NCBI RefSeq assembly: GCF_000380965.1
Contig: NZ_KB905561.1
Coordinates: 34,560-98,559, forward strand
Direction of reading: 5' to 3'
From: Paenibacillus ginsengihumi DSM 21568
Lineage (GTDB): Bacteria; Bacillota; Bacilli; Paenibacillales; NBRC-103111
DNA: 64,000 nucleotides
Position 1 is the stretch's first letter. Every line of letters starts with the position of its first letter. The position numbers and the translations under genes are program-made. Below, piece after piece: positions 43,301-53,749 of this stretch. The notes under the pieces were generated by a model. It saw only the letters and a program-made list of their open reading frames with translations, ran no database searches and was not told the DNA's origin.

Positions 43301-44410
43301 TTAAATATCGGCTGCCGGCGACGCCGGCGGCGCCTGGCGGGCGGGCATCCCGTCTTCTTGGCCGCGGGAGGAGAACCAGCCTCTGCGCTCGCTCCATTCC
43401 TTGACAGTGCCGGCAATGCCCTTCGGCAGGAACAGGACGACGACGATGAACAGGGCCCCCAGCATGATCGGCCACAGTTCCGGATACGCTTCGCTGAGGG
43501 CCGACTTGGCGGCGTTCGTGACGATGGCGCCAAGCACGGCGCCAAACAGCGTGCCGCGTCCGCCGATGGCGACCCACAGCACCATCTCGATCGACGGCAC
43601 GATGCCCATTTGCGCCGGCGAAATAATGCCTTCCTGCAGCACGAACAGCACGCCGGCCAAACCGGCAAGCGCAGCCGATGCGCAGTAAATGAACACCTTG
43701 TAGGCGACCGGGTTGAAGCCGATGAACCGGACGCGGTTCTCGGCGTCGCGGACGGCGACGAGAATTTTGCCGAGCCGGCTCGATACGAGCCATAAGGAAG
43801 CGGCCAGCGTCGCGATGACGACGGCGACCGTCACATAATACAGCGTCAGCTTCGTCTGCGGATCGCCAAGCGGGATGCCGAGGAACGTATCGAAGTTGGT
43901 CAGCCCGTTCGTTCCGCCGGTGTAGCCCTGCTGCCCTACGAACAGCGTCACCGTGATGATTACGAGCGCTTGGGACAGGATGGAGAAAAAGGAGCCTTTG
44001 ATTCGGTTGCGGAACGTCAGGTAGCCGAGCACGAAGGCGACGGCAACCGGCACGAGCAGGGCGAGCACAAGCGCGGCTCCCGCCGACCGGAACGGCTCCC
44101 AGAACCACGGCAGGCTTTCGACGCCGCTCCACGACATGAAATCGGGCAAGTGGCCGCCGGCGGCCGCCAGCTTCAGATGCATGGCCATGCAGTAAGCGCC
44201 GAGGCCGAAATAAACGCCGTGACCGAGGCTCAAGATGCCGGTATAGCCCCAGATCAGGTCGAGCCCGATGGCGAGCACGGCATAAGCGAGAAATTTGCCC
44301 AGCAGCGACAAGCGGAACTCCGACAGCAGCATGGGCGCGATCAGCAGAACGGCCATCAGTATCAGCGTCAGCACAATTTTCATTCGGGTGCTGCCAATCC
44401 TTAACATCAT
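43301..44410 (-). CDS. urtC: Urea ABC transporter permease UrtC
   Basis: 369 residues with about ten membrane spans, LivM-like: LAIGLDLIWGYTGILSLGHG, VGQQGYTGGTNGLTNFDTFL, IAGGRGTLFGAVLGAI-like block near the end (seen as AIGGRGTLFGAVLGAIVTNA). The ATG at 44410 is preferred with AAGGAG 11 bp upstream; a GTG four codons earlier overlaps that site. Confidence 0.92.
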   Translation of the reverse strand: MMLRIGSTRMKIVLTLILMAVLLIAPMLLSEFRLSLLGKFLAYAVLAIGLDLIWGYTGILSLGHGVYFGLGAYCMAMHLKLAAAGGHLPDFMSWSGVESLPWFWEPFRSAGAALVLALLVPVAVAFVLGYLTFRNRIKGSFFSILSQALVIITVTLFVGQQGYTGGTNGLTNFDTFLGIPLGDPQTKLTLYYVTVAVVIATLAASLWLVSSRLGKILVAVRDAENRVRFIGFNPVAYKVFIYCASAALAGLAGVLFVLQEGIISPAQMGIVPSIEMVLWVAIGGRGTLFGAVLGAIVTNAAKSALSEAYPELWPIMLGALFIVVVLFLPKGIAGTVKEWSERRGWFSSRGQEDGMPARQAPPASPAADI

Positions 44411-44436
44411 AGAACGGTTCACTCCTTCCGGCAGCC

Positions 44437-45342
44437 TTAATCCAGCGCCCGGGATTTAACGGTAACGAGCCCTGCGGGCTTCCACTGCAGGAACGCGATG
44501 ATCAGCGTGAAGACGATCACCTTGCCCAGCGTGGCGCTCGTCGCATACTCGAACAGCGTATTGAATACGCCGATGCCAAGCGCGCCGGCTACTGTGCCGA
44601 TCAGCTTGCCGATCCCGCCAAGCACGACGACCATGAAGGCGTCGACGATATAATAGGTGCCGATCGTCGGGCCAATCGGTCCGAGCAGCGTCAGCGCGCA
44701 GCCGGCAATGCCGGCCAGCCCGGAGCCGAGCGCGAAGCCGAAGGCATCGACCCGGCGGGAAGAGATGCCGACGCAGGAGGCCATCGAGCGGTTCTGCATG
44801 ACCGCGCGCATATTGCGGCCGCCGCGGGTGCGGTACAAATAAAGATAAATGGACGCCAGGCAGACGATGACGAGCGCGATGATGAACAGACGCTTGTAGG
44901 GCAGCGTCAGCTCGGCGGTGACGGCGAGCCCTCCCTCCAGCCAGGCGGGGGCCTGGACGGCGACGTTCGGCGCGCCGAAGATGCTCCGCGCCGCCTGCTG
45001 CAGGACGAGGCTGACGCCCCAGGTGGCGAGCAGGCTGTCGAGCGGCCGGCCGTAGAGGTAGCGGATCAATGTCGTTTCCAGCAGCCAGCCGATCGCTGCG
45101 GCGACCAGGAAGGCAACGGCGAGCGACAGGATGAAATAATACCCGAACACGGAGGGCGGGAGAAATTGCTGGAACAGCTGCTGCACCGTGTAGGCCATGT
45201 AGGCGCCGATCATGATGAATTCGCCGTGGGCCATATTGATGATGTTCATCAGACCGAATGTAATGGCAAGGCCGAGCGCGATAAGCAGCAGGATGGAGCT
45301 TAGGCTGACGCCGTTGAACAATTGCAAAAACACGAGGCTCAT
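44437..45342 (-). CDS. urtB: Urea ABC transporter permease UrtB
   Basis: 301 residues, LivH-like permease. [40 protein letters not shown] and [20 protein letters not shown] are hallmarks. AAGGAG precedes the ATG. Separated from urtA by about 93 bp holding a GC-rich hairpin. Confidence 0.93.
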   Translation of the reverse strand: MSLVFLQLFNGVSLSSILLLIALGLAITFGLMNIINMAHGEFIMIGAYMAYTVQQLFQQFLPPSVFGYYFILSLAVAFLVAAAIGWLLETTLIRYLYGRPLDSLLATWGVSLVLQQAARSIFGAPNVAVQAPAWLEGGLAVTAELTLPYKRLFIIALVIVCLASIYLYLYRTRGGRNMRAVMQNRSMASCVGISSRRVDAFGFALGSGLAGIAGCALTLLGPIGPTIGTYYIVDAFMVVVLGGIGKLIGTVAGALGIGVFNTLFEYATSATLGKVIVFTLIIAFLQWKPAGLVTVKSRALD

Positions 45343-45381
45343 TCACAATCACTCCTTCATAGGTCGGAGACAGGCATAATG

Positions 45382-45414
45382 GCGGGGGCTGCCTGTCAGG
45401 AAGGCAGCCCCGGC
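45382..45414 (-). terminator. Hairpin between urtA and urtB
   Basis: GGGGCTGCCTT and AGGCAGCCCC pair with a short loop, without a T-run. It could stabilise the urtA 3' end and let the binding protein be made in excess of the membrane parts. Confidence 0.6.
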
Positions 45415-45435
45415 GTCAAACGGCGATGGATGGAA

Positions 45436-46707
45436 TCAGGACTGCGGGGAAACCGCAGCGCCCCAAGGGTATGTCTTGAGGAAAGGATCAGGCTTCACCG
45501 GCTGGCCGGAGTTCCATACTTCCTTGAACATGCCGTCCGCCTGAATCTCGCCGATCCGCACCGTTTTGTACACATGCTGGTTCTCGCCGTCGATCGTCAC
45601 TTTGCCGCCCGGCGCGCTGAACTCGATGCCTTTGGCCGCTTCCTTCACTTTGTCCACCTCGAACGATCCCGCCTTCTTCACCGCTTCTGCCCACAGATAG
45701 ACGCCGAAATATCCGGCCTCGATCGGGTCGCTCGTTACGCGCTCGCTGCCGTACTTGGCCTTGTACGCTTCGACGAACTTCTTGTTCTCGGGCGTGTCGG
45801 TCGTTTGGAAATAGTTCCAGGCGGCATAGTGGCCTTCCAGCACCGAAGCGCCGATGCCGCGAATTTCCTCTTCGGCGATGCTGACGGACAGCGTCGTCAA
45901 GTCGTTTGCCGTAATGCCCGCATCCTTCAGCTGCTTGAAGAAGGCGACATTGCTGTCCCCGTTCAGCGTATTGAACACGACGTCCGGCTTTTCTTTCTTG
46001 ATTTTGCTGATGATGGCGTTGTAATCGGTATGGCCGAGCGGCGTATATTCCTCGGCGACGAGCGTGCCGCCTTCGGCTTTCAGCTGCTCCTTGATAATTT
46101 TGTTAGCCGTTCTCGGGAATACGTAATCGGAGCCGAGCAGGAAAAATTTCTTGCCTTTATTTTCGAGCAGCCAGGTGACGGCCGGGACGATCTGCTGGTT
46201 CGTCGTCGCTCCGGTATAGAAAATGTTCGGCGAAGATTCCAGTCCTTCATACTGCACCGGGTAAAAGAAAAGGCCGTTGTTTTGTTCGACGACCGGCAGC
46301 ACCGCCTTGCGGCTGGCGGATGTCCACCCGCCGAAGATGACGGCCACCTTATCCTTTTGCAGCAGCTTCTTGGTTTTCTCCGCGAAGGTCGGCCAGTCGG
46401 ACGCGCCGTCCTCGACGACCGGCCTCAGCTGCTTGCCGAGCAGGCCGCCGGCCTGGTTGATCTCCTCGATCGCCAGCAGCGTAGCGTCTCTGACGGACAC
46501 CTCGCTGATCGACATCGTTCCGGTCAGGCTGTGCAGGACGCCGACGTAAACCGTGTCGTCTCCCGATCCGGCGCCGGCCGCGGCATCCGTGCCCGGCGAT
46601 CCTGCCGTTCCCGACGAATTCGTCTGCGATGCGCAGCCGGCCAGCAGGGCGGAGAACGACAAGCTGGCAGCCATCAGCAGGGTCAATGCTTTTTTCTTTA
46701 CTTTCAT
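45436..46707 (-). CDS. urtA: Urea ABC transporter binding lipoprotein UrtA
   Basis: 423 residues. Signal peptide with lipobox (LLAGCAS, Cys near 25). Mature part: [40 protein letters not shown] and [14 protein letters not shown] are diagnostic of UrtA among Leu/Ile/Val-type receptors. The ATG at 46707 has GGGGAG 9 bp upstream; the TTG at 46716 lies within that spacing. Driven by a promoter with a GlnR-type box. Confidence 0.94.
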   Translation of the reverse strand: MKVKKKALTLLMAASLSFSALLAGCASQTNSSGTAGSPGTDAAAGAGSGDDTVYVGVLHSLTGTMSISEVSVRDATLLAIEEINQAGGLLGKQLRPVVEDGASDWPTFAEKTKKLLQKDKVAVIFGGWTSASRKAVLPVVEQNNGLFFYPVQYEGLESSPNIFYTGATTNQQIVPAVTWLLENKGKKFFLLGSDYVFPRTANKIIKEQLKAEGGTLVAEEYTPLGHTDYNAIISKIKKEKPDVVFNTLNGDSNVAFFKQLKDAGITANDLTTLSVSIAEEEIRGIGASVLEGHYAAWNYFQTTDTPENKKFVEAYKAKYGSERVTSDPIEAGYFGVYLWAEAVKKAGSFEVDKVKEAAKGIEFSAPGGKVTIDGENQHVYKTVRIGEIQADGMFKEVWNSGQPVKPDPFLKTYPWGAAVSPQS

Positions 46708-46757
46708 AAAGATCAACTCCCCTAATTATTGGCATTGCCGGATTGCTTACATGCCTT

Positions 46758-46798
46758 ATCATATTTCATATCGTAATTTAGTGTCAATATACCTAACA
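46758..46798 (-). promoter_or_regulatory. urtA promoter with GlnR/TnrA box
   Basis: On the minus strand TTGACA (46782-46787) and TATGAT (46758-46763) are 18 bp apart. The 17-mer TGTCAATATACCTAACA at 46782-46798 fits TGTNAN7TNACA exactly and covers the -35, centred near -39. Confidence 0.75.
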
Positions 46799-46917
46799 TA
46801 ATTTTTGTTAAAATGATTTTTGTGAATTGATTTGACCATTTTGCGTGCTTTAAAAAGACATATAATCAAATAAATAACTGTAAATATACAAAAAATGGAT
46901 AATTAAAGACATTATCT

Positions 46918-46970
46918 TGTAATAAAAATTAACATTCAATATTTACAGCTGCACAAATGACGAATATAAT
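46918..46970 (+). promoter_or_regulatory. ureA promoter with GlnR/TnrA box
   Basis: TGTAATAAAAATTAACA (46918-46934) fits TGTNAN7TNACA exactly. The promoter TTTACA (46942) and TATAAT (46965) has 17-bp spacing. The box is centred near -51, the usual place for activation. Confidence 0.8.
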
Positions 46971-47017
46971 AAACGTATCAGCAACGGATTATTCGTGTTT
47001 GGATGAGGAGGCATCGT

Positions 47018-47320
47018 ATGTATTTGACCGAGAGGGAGAAGGAGAAGCTGCTCGTGACCGTGGCCGCGGATATCGCCCGGCGCCGGCTGCAGCGGGGCGT
47101 GAAGCTGAATTATCCGGAGAGCGTCGCGCTCATTACCTCCGACATGATGGAGAGGGCGCGGGACGGCATGTCCGTCGCCGAGCTGATGGCATACGGCACG
47201 ACGATCCTGAAGGCGGAGCAAGTGATGGAGGGCGTGCCGGAGATGGTGCACGAGGTGCAGGTGGAGGCGACGTTTCCCGACGGAACGAAGCTGGTGACGG
47301 TGCATCAGCCGATCCGCTGA
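47018..47320 (+). CDS. ureA: Urease gamma subunit
   Basis: 100 residues, standard UreA length. [60 protein letters not shown] and [18 protein letters not shown] are classical. GAGGAGGC precedes the ATG; five extra codons upstream are excluded by that site. First gene of ureABCFGD. Confidence 0.97.
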   Translation: MYLTEREKEKLLVTVAADIARRRLQRGVKLNYPESVALITSDMMERARDGMSVAELMAYGTTILKAEQVMEGVPEMVHEVQVEATFPDGTKLVTVHQPIR

Positions 47321-47429
47321 AGCGGGTGCCGATGCGGGCGCATCCGGGCGAAGCGTCAGCACAAGCCGCGGGCAGGGCAATTATTCGCGAGGAAGAACAG
47401 TTATTTGGGAAGCAGGGAGGGGTTGCGTG

Positions 47430-47795
47430 ATGATTCCTGGAGAATATCGGGTTGGCGAAGGCTCGATTCGATTGAACGAAGGCAAGGAACGGGTCGTGAT
47501 CCGTGTTGTCAATACCGGAGACCGTCCCGTGCAGGTCGGCTCCCATTATCATTTCTTTGAAGTGAACCGCGCGCTCCGCTTCGAGCGGCAAGCGGCGTTC
47601 GGCATGCGGCTGGATATTCCCGCCGGAACGGCGGTCCGGTTCGAGCCCGGCGAGGAAAAGGAAGTGACGCTCGTCGAGCTCGGCGGCGCGCGGCTTTCGT
47701 TCGGACTGAACGGCTTGACCCAAGGCCGCGTGCGCCGCGGCGTGCTGCCGGAGCCGGTGCGGATTCGCCTGACCGAATGGGAGGAGGGCTGCTGA
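47430..47795 (+). CDS. ureB: Urease beta subunit
   Basis: 121 residues. [60 protein letters not shown] and [20 protein letters not shown] are the family core. GGGAGGGG precedes the ATG. Stop overlaps the ureC start region. A 109-bp spacer separates it from ureA, longer than in most urease operons. Confidence 0.97.
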   Translation: MIPGEYRVGEGSIRLNEGKERVVIRVVNTGDRPVQVGSHYHFFEVNRALRFERQAAFGMRLDIPAGTAVRFEPGEEKEVTLVELGGARLSFGLNGLTQGRVRRGVLPEPVRIRLTEWEEGC

Positions 47796-47796
47796 T

Positions 47797-49512
47797 TTGA
47801 AGGAGATGGACCGGAAAGCCTATGCGATGATGTTCGGGCCGACGACCGGCGATGCGGTGCGGCTGGCCGATACACAGCTGTGGGCGCGAATCGAGAAAGA
47901 TTACACGATATACGGAGAGGAATGCAAGTTCGGCGGCGGGAAGGTGATTCGCGACGGCATGGGGCAGTCCAGCCGCCATACGCGCGCCGACGGCGTGCTC
48001 GATACGGTCATCACGAATGCGGTCATCATCGATCATTGGGGCATCGTCAAGGCCGATATCGGCATCCGCGACGGCGTCATCGTCGGCATCGGCAAAGCCG
48101 GCAACCCGGATATTATGGACGGCGTGGACGCGAAGCTGATTGTCGGAGCGTCGACCGAGGTGATCGCCGGGGAAGGCAAGATCGTGACGGCCGGCGGCAT
48201 CGATACGCACATCCATTATATATGCCCGCAGCAGATCGAGACGGCGCTGCAGTCCGGCGTGACGACGATGATCGGCGGCGGCACGGGGCCGGCCGCGGGC
48301 ACGAGCGCCACCACCTGCACGCCGGGCGCCTGGCATATACACCGGATGCTGGAGGCCGCCGAGGCTTTTCCCATGAATCTCGGTTTTACGGGCAAGGGCA
48401 ACGCCGCCTTCGAGGAGCCGCTGGCGGAGCAGGTGGAGGCCGGCGCGATCGGCCTGAAGCTGCACGAAGACTGGGGCACGACGCCGGCTGCCATCGACGC
48501 CTGCCTGCGCGTCGCGGACCGCTACGATGTGCAGGTGGCGATCCATACGGACACGCTCAACGAGGCCGGCTTTGTCGAGGATACGGTCCGCGCCATCGGC
48601 GGCCGCACGATTCATACGTATCATACGGAAGGGGCGGGAGGGGGGCATGCGCCCGACATTATCCGCATCGCCTCGGAGAGCAACGTGCTGCCGTCTTCGA
48701 CGAATCCGACGCGGCCATATACGGTCAACACCGTGGAAGAGCATCTCGATATGCTGATGGTCTGCCACCATCTAGACAGCCGCATTCCGGAGGATGTCGC
48801 TTTCGCCGATTCGCGGATTCGTCCCGAGACGATCGCCGCCGAAGATATATTGCACGACATGGGCGTGTTCAGCATGATCAGCTCCGACTCCCAGGCGATG
48901 GGCCGGGTCGGCGAGGTGATCATCCGCACCTGGCAGACGGCGGACAAGATGAAGCGGCAGCGAGGAGCGCTGCCTGAGGACGCGGCGGCGGAAGGCGACA
49001 ACTTCCGCATCAAGCGGTACATCGCCAAATATACGATCAATCCGGCGCTCGCCCATGGCATCGCGCATTTGGTCGGCTCGGTCGAGCCGGGCAAGCTGGC
49101 CGATCTTGTCGTCTGGTCGCCGGCGTTCTTCGGCGTCAAGCCGGATATGGTGGTGAAGGGCGGCATGATCGCCTTCGCCCAGATGGGCGATCCGAACGCG
49201 TCGATTCCGACGCCGCAGCCGGTGTTCGGGCGTCCAATGTTCGGCGCGTTCGGCCGCGCGCTGCGGCACAGCATTACGTTCGTCTCGCAAGCGGCGTACG
49301 ATCGCGGCGTGCACCGCGAGCTCGGGCTGCAGAAGCGGGTGGAGCCGGTGCGCGGCTGCCGCAGCGTGACGAAGCAGGACATGATTCATAACGGAGAGAC
49401 GCCGGCCATCGAGGTGAACCCGGAGACGTACGAGGTGAAGGTGGACGGAGCGCCGGTTACCTGCGAGCCGGTCTCGGTCGTGCCGATGGGGCAGAGGTAC
49501 TTTTTGTTCTGA
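47797..49512 (+). CDS. ureC: Urease alpha subunit (catalytic)
   Basis: 571 residues. Hydrolyses urea to ammonia and carbamate at a dinuclear nickel site. [14 protein letters not shown] gives two His ligands; [15 protein letters not shown] the carbamylated Lys (Lys221 from the TTG); IHTDTLNE and [16 protein letters not shown] the remaining His ligands; [20 protein letters not shown] the active-site flap with Cys and His. Start is TTG at 47797 (GGAGGAGGG upstream) or ATG at 47806. Confidence 0.98.
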   Translation: MKEMDRKAYAMMFGPTTGDAVRLADTQLWARIEKDYTIYGEECKFGGGKVIRDGMGQSSRHTRADGVLDTVITNAVIIDHWGIVKADIGIRDGVIVGIGKAGNPDIMDGVDAKLIVGASTEVIAGEGKIVTAGGIDTHIHYICPQQIETALQSGVTTMIGGGTGPAAGTSATTCTPGAWHIHRMLEAAEAFPMNLGFTGKGNAAFEEPLAEQVEAGAIGLKLHEDWGTTPAAIDACLRVADRYDVQVAIHTDTLNEAGFVEDTVRAIGGRTIHTYHTEGAGGGHAPDIIRIASESNVLPSSTNPTRPYTVNTVEEHLDMLMVCHHLDSRIPEDVAFADSRIRPETIAAEDILHDMGVFSMISSDSQAMGRVGEVIIRTWQTADKMKRQRGALPEDAAAEGDNFRIKRYIAKYTINPALAHGIAHLVGSVEPGKLADLVVWSPAFFGVKPDMVVKGGMIAFAQMGDPNASIPTPQPVFGRPMFGAFGRALRHSITFVSQAAYDRGVHRELGLQKRVEPVRGCRSVTKQDMIHNGETPAIEVNPETYEVKVDGAPVTCEPVSVVPMGQRYFLF

Positions 49513-49559
49513 AGCACCCGTTCTCCGGAATGCGTCAACGGAAGGAGGTGGCAACGCGC

Positions 49560-50288
49560 ATGAACGCGAGCGCCAACGAGAAGAGCGATCATCGCCCTGT
49601 GCCGTTTTCGTGGCTTGCCTACGCGCAGTGGCTCGATTCCGCGCTGCCGATCGGCGGCTTCTCGCATTCGTTCGGGCTGGAGACGCTGGTGCAGGAAGGG
49701 CGCGTCCGGACGGCGCAGGACTTGGGCCGCTACATCCAGGCGATGCTGGCGTCAGCCTGGGCCCCGGTCGATGCTTTGGCGGTCAAGGCGGTCTATATAT
49801 GCGCGCCGGACGCCCGCTGGGACCGCTTGTGGGAGCTCGACCGCTTGCAGCATGCGCAGCGCGGCGCGGCGGAGACGCGGGAGGGCGTCGCCAAGATGGG
49901 CCGCCGCCTGCTTCAGCTCGCCCGGTCGGTCTATCCGCAGCTCGATTTCGCGCCGCTCGACGAGGCGATGCGCGAGGGCCGCTGCGTCGGAGCGCATCCG
50001 CTCGTTCACGGCTGGCTGTCGCTGCGTCTCGGAGCGCCGCTCACCATCGCGGCGGAAGGATATTTGTACACATGCGTCATGACCTGCATCAACAGCGGTC
50101 TGCGGCTCATGTCGCTCGGCCAGACCGACGGCCAGAAGCTGCTGGCAGACCTGCAGCCGGCGATTGGCGAAGCGTGGAGGCAGGCGGAGCGGCTCGACCC
50201 GTGGGAGGACGGCGACGGCGGCACGCCGCTGGCGGATATCGCCATGATGCGGCATGAAGGGCTGTATTCGCGGTTGTTTATGTCCTGA
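49560..50288 (+). CDS. ureF: Urease accessory protein UreF
   Basis: 242 residues, helical. QWLDSALPIGGFSHSFGLET, GRYIQAMLASAWAPVDALAV, HPLVHGWLSLRLGAPLTIAA and the C-terminal ADIAMMRHEGLYSRLFMS fit UreF, which forms the UreDFG activation complex and couples GTP hydrolysis to nickel transfer. GGAAGGAGGTGG lies before the ATG. It follows ureC directly; no ureE separates them. Confidence 0.93.
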   Translation: MNASANEKSDHRPVPFSWLAYAQWLDSALPIGGFSHSFGLETLVQEGRVRTAQDLGRYIQAMLASAWAPVDALAVKAVYICAPDARWDRLWELDRLQHAQRGAAETREGVAKMGRRLLQLARSVYPQLDFAPLDEAMREGRCVGAHPLVHGWLSLRLGAPLTIAAEGYLYTCVMTCINSGLRLMSLGQTDGQKLLADLQPAIGEAWRQAERLDPWEDGDGGTPLADIAMMRHEGLYSRLFMS

Positions 50289-50318
50289 ATCTCGATACCA
50301 CTCTAGGAGGAATGGCTT

Positions 50319-50981
50319 ATGTGTCAAGGAGGGGCGCATCATCATCACGAATGGGAGCGGCCGAAAGGCCAGCCTGCAGACCGGCCTATGCGCATCGGCA
50401 TCGGGGGGCCTGTCGGCTCGGGAAAAACGGCGCTCGTCGAGCGGATCGCTCGCGAGCTAAGCGGCAAGTACAGCATCGCCGTCATTACGAACGATATTTA
50501 TACAAAGGAAGACGCCGAAATCTTGATCCGCTCGCAGGCGCTGCCGGCCGACCGCATCATCGGCGTGGAGACGGGCGGCTGCCCGCATACGGCGATTCGC
50601 GAGGACGCATCGATGAACTTCGAGGCCGTGGAGGAGCTTAAGAGGCGCTTCGACAAGCTGGACATCATATTCATCGAGAGCGGCGGCGACAATTTGGCCG
50701 CGGCGTTCAGCCCGGAGCTGGTGGATCGCTTCATTTATATAATCGACGTCGCGCAAGGGGAAAAAATTCCGCGCAAGGGCGGCCCAGGCATTATCCGTTC
50801 CGATATGCTCGTCATTAACAAGATCGATCTGGCGCCGCATGTCGGCGCGAGTCTGGCGGTGATGGAAGAGGATACGAAAAAAATGCGCGGAGAGCGGCCG
50901 TACATTTTCTCCAATCTGATGGACGGCCAGGGGCTGGACCGCATCGTTCATTGGGTCGAGCACGAATACGGCCATGCCTAG
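50319..50981 (+). CDS. ureG: Urease accessory GTPase UreG with His-rich N-terminus
   Basis: 220 residues, SIMIBI GTPase delivering nickel to urease. P-loop [15 protein letters not shown], the nickel-site Cys-Pro-His motif in [34 protein letters not shown], and base motif NKID. The N-terminus [15 protein letters not shown] adds a Cys and four to five His before the GTPase core. AGGAGG precedes the ATG. Overlaps ureD by 8 bp. Confidence 0.96.
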   Translation: MCQGGAHHHHEWERPKGQPADRPMRIGIGGPVGSGKTALVERIARELSGKYSIAVITNDIYTKEDAEILIRSQALPADRIIGVETGGCPHTAIREDASMNFEAVEELKRRFDKLDIIFIESGGDNLAAAFSPELVDRFIYIIDVAQGEKIPRKGGPGIIRSDMLVINKIDLAPHVGASLAVMEEDTKKMRGERPYIFSNLMDGQGLDRIVHWVEHEYGHA

Positions 50982-51810
50982 AGTGACAGGTTCGGTGCGC
51001 GCCGAGTTCTCGGCTTCCGGGGGCGCGACGCGGCTGGAGCGAAGCGTTCATTCGTATCCGCTGAAAATCGCCAAGACGTTCTCCTTTCCGAACCGCCAGC
51101 TCGGCGTCTATGTAATGGATGCATCCCCCGGCATGATGGCGGGAGACCGGTACGAGCTGAGCTGGCATTTCGGCGAAGCGGCGAACGTCTTCGTTACGAA
51201 CCAGTCGTATACGAAGGTGCATCCGTCCGTTCCCGGAGCTGGCGGCGCCAGCGAGCAGCGCCAAAAGCTTGTGCTGGAGCAAGGCGCCTATGTGGAATAC
51301 ATGCCGGAGCCGGTCACGCTGTACAAGGATGCCCGCTTTCGCAGCGCCACGGACGTCGTCCTCGCGCCGGGCGCTGCGCTTGTGATGAGCGATATCGTAT
51401 GCCCGGGCCGCCTGCATCGCGGCGAGCTGTTCCAGTACGAGCAGTACCGCAGCCGCCTGACCGTATGGCTGGAGGAGGAGCCCATTTATCAGTCCAGGCA
51501 GCGGCTTGAGCCGGCGGCGTCGGAGGTCGAAGCGGCAGGGCGCTTTGAGGATTATACCCACCTCGCTTCCTTTTATGTGTTTTCGGACCGGATCGGCCCG
51601 GACACGACCGGCATGCTCCGCGGCGCTCTGGAGCTGTTCATGGAAGCGGGAGCGCCCGTCTACTGCGGCGTCAGCTCCGCGGTCAAGCACGGCGTCATCG
51701 TATCGGCGCTGGGCCGTCGGGTGATCGACCTGGAACGGGTCGTCGAGACAGCCTGGACCGCCGTTCGCCGCGAGCTGTTCGGCCAACCGCCGCTAAAGGT
51801 TCCCAAGTAA
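50974..51810 (+). CDS. ureD: Urease accessory protein UreD
   Basis: 278 residues. [71 protein letters not shown] and [19 protein letters not shown] are UreD/UreH blocks; it binds apo-urease and forms the nickel tunnel with UreF and UreG. Start overlaps ureG. Last gene of the operon, followed by a terminator. Confidence 0.93.
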   Translation: MPRVTGSVRAEFSASGGATRLERSVHSYPLKIAKTFSFPNRQLGVYVMDASPGMMAGDRYELSWHFGEAANVFVTNQSYTKVHPSVPGAGGASEQRQKLVLEQGAYVEYMPEPVTLYKDARFRSATDVVLAPGAALVMSDIVCPGRLHRGELFQYEQYRSRLTVWLEEEPIYQSRQRLEPAASEVEAAGRFEDYTHLASFYVFSDRIGPDTTGMLRGALELFMEAGAPVYCGVSSAVKHGVIVSALGRRVIDLERVVETAWTAVRRELFGQPPLKVPK

Positions 51811-51822
51811 CGCCGTAACGCC

Positions 51823-51867
51823 AAAGCCGCATTTCCCGCGCGCAAGCGATAGGGAGGCGGTTTTTTT
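51823..51867 (+). terminator. Terminator of the urease operon
   Basis: AAAGCCGCATTTCCC pairs imperfectly with GGGAGGCGGTTTT and is followed by TTTTTTT. Confidence 0.75.
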
Positions 51868-51983
51868 GTATGGCCATAAAACGCGGTATAATAGGTGAGG
51901 CGGCGCATACCGCGCCGACAGCCGCAGTCCGTGTAAGATTTGTCACATATATCGACAATATTATGAATTCCCCCGCCGCTTTG

Positions 51984-52012
51984 TTGTCAAACGATTGGCG
52001 TGTTGATATGAT
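51984..52012 (+). promoter_or_regulatory. ctaB promoter
   Basis: TTGTCA and TATGAT with 17-bp spacing, about 65 bp before the ctaB start. Confidence 0.6.
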
Positions 52013-52076
52013 ATAGAAGACATGAAGGAAGGCACGCAGCGATGCGTGTCAAGCTATTTATTGGGAGGTCACCGGA

Positions 52077-53009
52077 ATGAAACAACATAGCCTGGAGCTC
52101 GGGACCGACGCGGCAGTGGAAGCGGCGGAAGCGAGCCCGGCAGCGAAGGCGAGCTGGAAAGACTTCGTCCAATTGACCAAACCGGGAATCGTGTTCTCGA
52201 ACTCGCTTGCGGTGCTGGGCGGCTTTTGGGTTGCCTCCAAGTGGCAGATCGATTGGGCTCTTTTACTATATACCATCGTCGGCGCGGCGCTCGTCATGGG
52301 GGCGTCCTGCGTGCTCAACAATTACCTGGACCGCGATTTTGACGTGAAGATGGCCAGGACGAAGAACCGGCCGCTGCCTGCGGGCAAGCTGTCGCCGCAA
52401 GTCGTGCTGGTGTACGGCATTATGCTCGGCATCCTGGGACTTGCGCTGCTCTGGTTCGGCGCCACCCCGATCTCGGCGATGCTCGGCCTGATCGGCATGT
52501 TCCTCTATGTGTGGGTATACACCGCCTGGTTCAAGCGCACTTCTGTCTGGAGCACCTTCGTCGGCAGCTTCGCAGGCGCGATGCCGCCGATCATCGGCTA
52601 CTGCGCGGTAACGCCGCAGCTTGATGCGGGAGCGCTCATATTGTACAGCTTCTTGTTTCTGTGGCAGCCGCCGCATTTCTGGGCGCTGGGCATTCGCCGC
52701 CTGGAAGAATACCGCGCTGCCGGTTATCCGCTGCTGCCCGTCGTGAAGGGAACCTATATCACCAAGATGAGCATCATCCGGTATGTCGTTCTGCTCGTCC
52801 CTGTATCGCTGACGCTGTACTTGTTCGGATATGTCGGCCTCGTGTACTTTTTTGTGGCTGCGATTATGGGGCTTCTGTGGGTATTCCTGGCCCTCAAAGG
52901 CTTCAAGGCCGAGGATGAAGAGATGTGGGCCAAGAAAATGTTCATTTTCTCCGTCAATTATTTGACTCTTCTGCTGATCGTCATGATTATTAACACGGCG
53001 CAAGGCTGA
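52077..53009 (+). CDS. ctaB: Protoheme IX farnesyltransferase
   Basis: 310 residues, UbiA prenyltransferase with about nine spans, converting heme B to heme O for cytochrome oxidases. The Asp-rich motif NNYLDRDFDVKMARTKNRPL is intact. The second motif region is WALGIRRLEEYRAAGYPLLP. GGGAGGTC precedes the ATG. The next gene encodes a SCO protein, a further cytochrome oxidase assembly factor. Confidence 0.96.
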   Translation: MKQHSLELGTDAAVEAAEASPAAKASWKDFVQLTKPGIVFSNSLAVLGGFWVASKWQIDWALLLYTIVGAALVMGASCVLNNYLDRDFDVKMARTKNRPLPAGKLSPQVVLVYGIMLGILGLALLWFGATPISAMLGLIGMFLYVWVYTAWFKRTSVWSTFVGSFAGAMPPIIGYCAVTPQLDAGALILYSFLFLWQPPHFWALGIRRLEEYRAAGYPLLPVVKGTYITKMSIIRYVVLLVPVSLTLYLFGYVGLVYFFVAAIMGLLWVFLALKGFKAEDEEMWAKKMFIFSVNYLTLLLIVMIINTAQG

Positions 53010-53025
53010 GACGGTTCAAATTAGC

Positions 53026-53060
53026 GATTCCCATGCGTTTTTTGCATGGGGATTCTTTTT
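53026..53060 (+). terminator. Intrinsic terminator after ctaB
   Basis: GATTCCCATGC and GCATGGGGATTC pair across TTTTTT loop bases and are followed by TTTTT. Confidence 0.85.
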
Positions 53061-53094
53061 GTCAATTTACTATGATGGAGGTTTGAGGGCTTTC

Positions 53095-53709
53095 ATGAAA
53101 AATAACGGGTTCAAATGGGTCATTATCGTCCTGCTGCTCGGCATGATCGGTTATCTTGCTTACATGCTGCTCCAGGAGCCGGGGAGAGAGATCGGCGTGC
53201 TCAAGAAGGCGCCGGATTTTACGCTGGAGGACTTGAACGGCAATCAGGTAAGCTTGGCCGATACCGCGGGCAAGGCCAAGCTGGTCTATTTCTATTACTC
53301 CACCTGCCCGGACGTCTGCCTGCCGACGACTTACACGCTGTCGAAAATTCAGGACAAGCTGAAGGAGAAGGGCGTATTCGGTTCGGACACGGCCATCGTT
53401 TCCATTACCTTCGACCCGACGAAGGATACGAGGGAACGGCTGCAGGAGTTTTCCAAAATGAACAATGCCGATTTGAGCGGCTGGTATTTCCTGCGCAATC
53501 CGGACAATGATGAGGCCGCGGCGATGCAGCTTGCCACGGATTACGGCATTTTGGTCGTGAAAGACCCGCAAGGCGACACCTTTACCCATACGAATTATAT
53601 TTTGCTGGTCGACGGCAAAGGGAATATTCGCACTTATTATTTAGGCGACGATCCGGACCTGGACCTTGATCTCATCGTCAACGATTTGATTCAAGTGAGC
53701 AAGGAATAA
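53095..53709 (+). CDS. SCO1/SenC copper chaperone
   Basis: 204 residues. One N-terminal span anchors a thioredoxin-fold domain outside the membrane. The copper motif CPDVC (FYYSTCPDVCLPTTYTLS) and distal His (DTFTHTNYILLVDGKG) are present. SCO proteins deliver copper to the CuA site of cytochrome c oxidase. GGAGG lies 13 bp upstream and GAGGG 5 bp upstream of the ATG. Close to ctaB, consistent with oxidase assembly. Confidence 0.94.
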   Translation: MKNNGFKWVIIVLLLGMIGYLAYMLLQEPGREIGVLKKAPDFTLEDLNGNQVSLADTAGKAKLVYFYYSTCPDVCLPTTYTLSKIQDKLKEKGVFGSDTAIVSITFDPTKDTRERLQEFSKMNNADLSGWYFLRNPDNDEAAAMQLATDYGILVVKDPQGDTFTHTNYILLVDGKGNIRTYYLGDDPDLDLDLIVNDLIQVSKE

Positions 53710-53749
53710 TCTCGGCAAGGAATAACTTCAAGGAGTCCTGCATTCTGCT

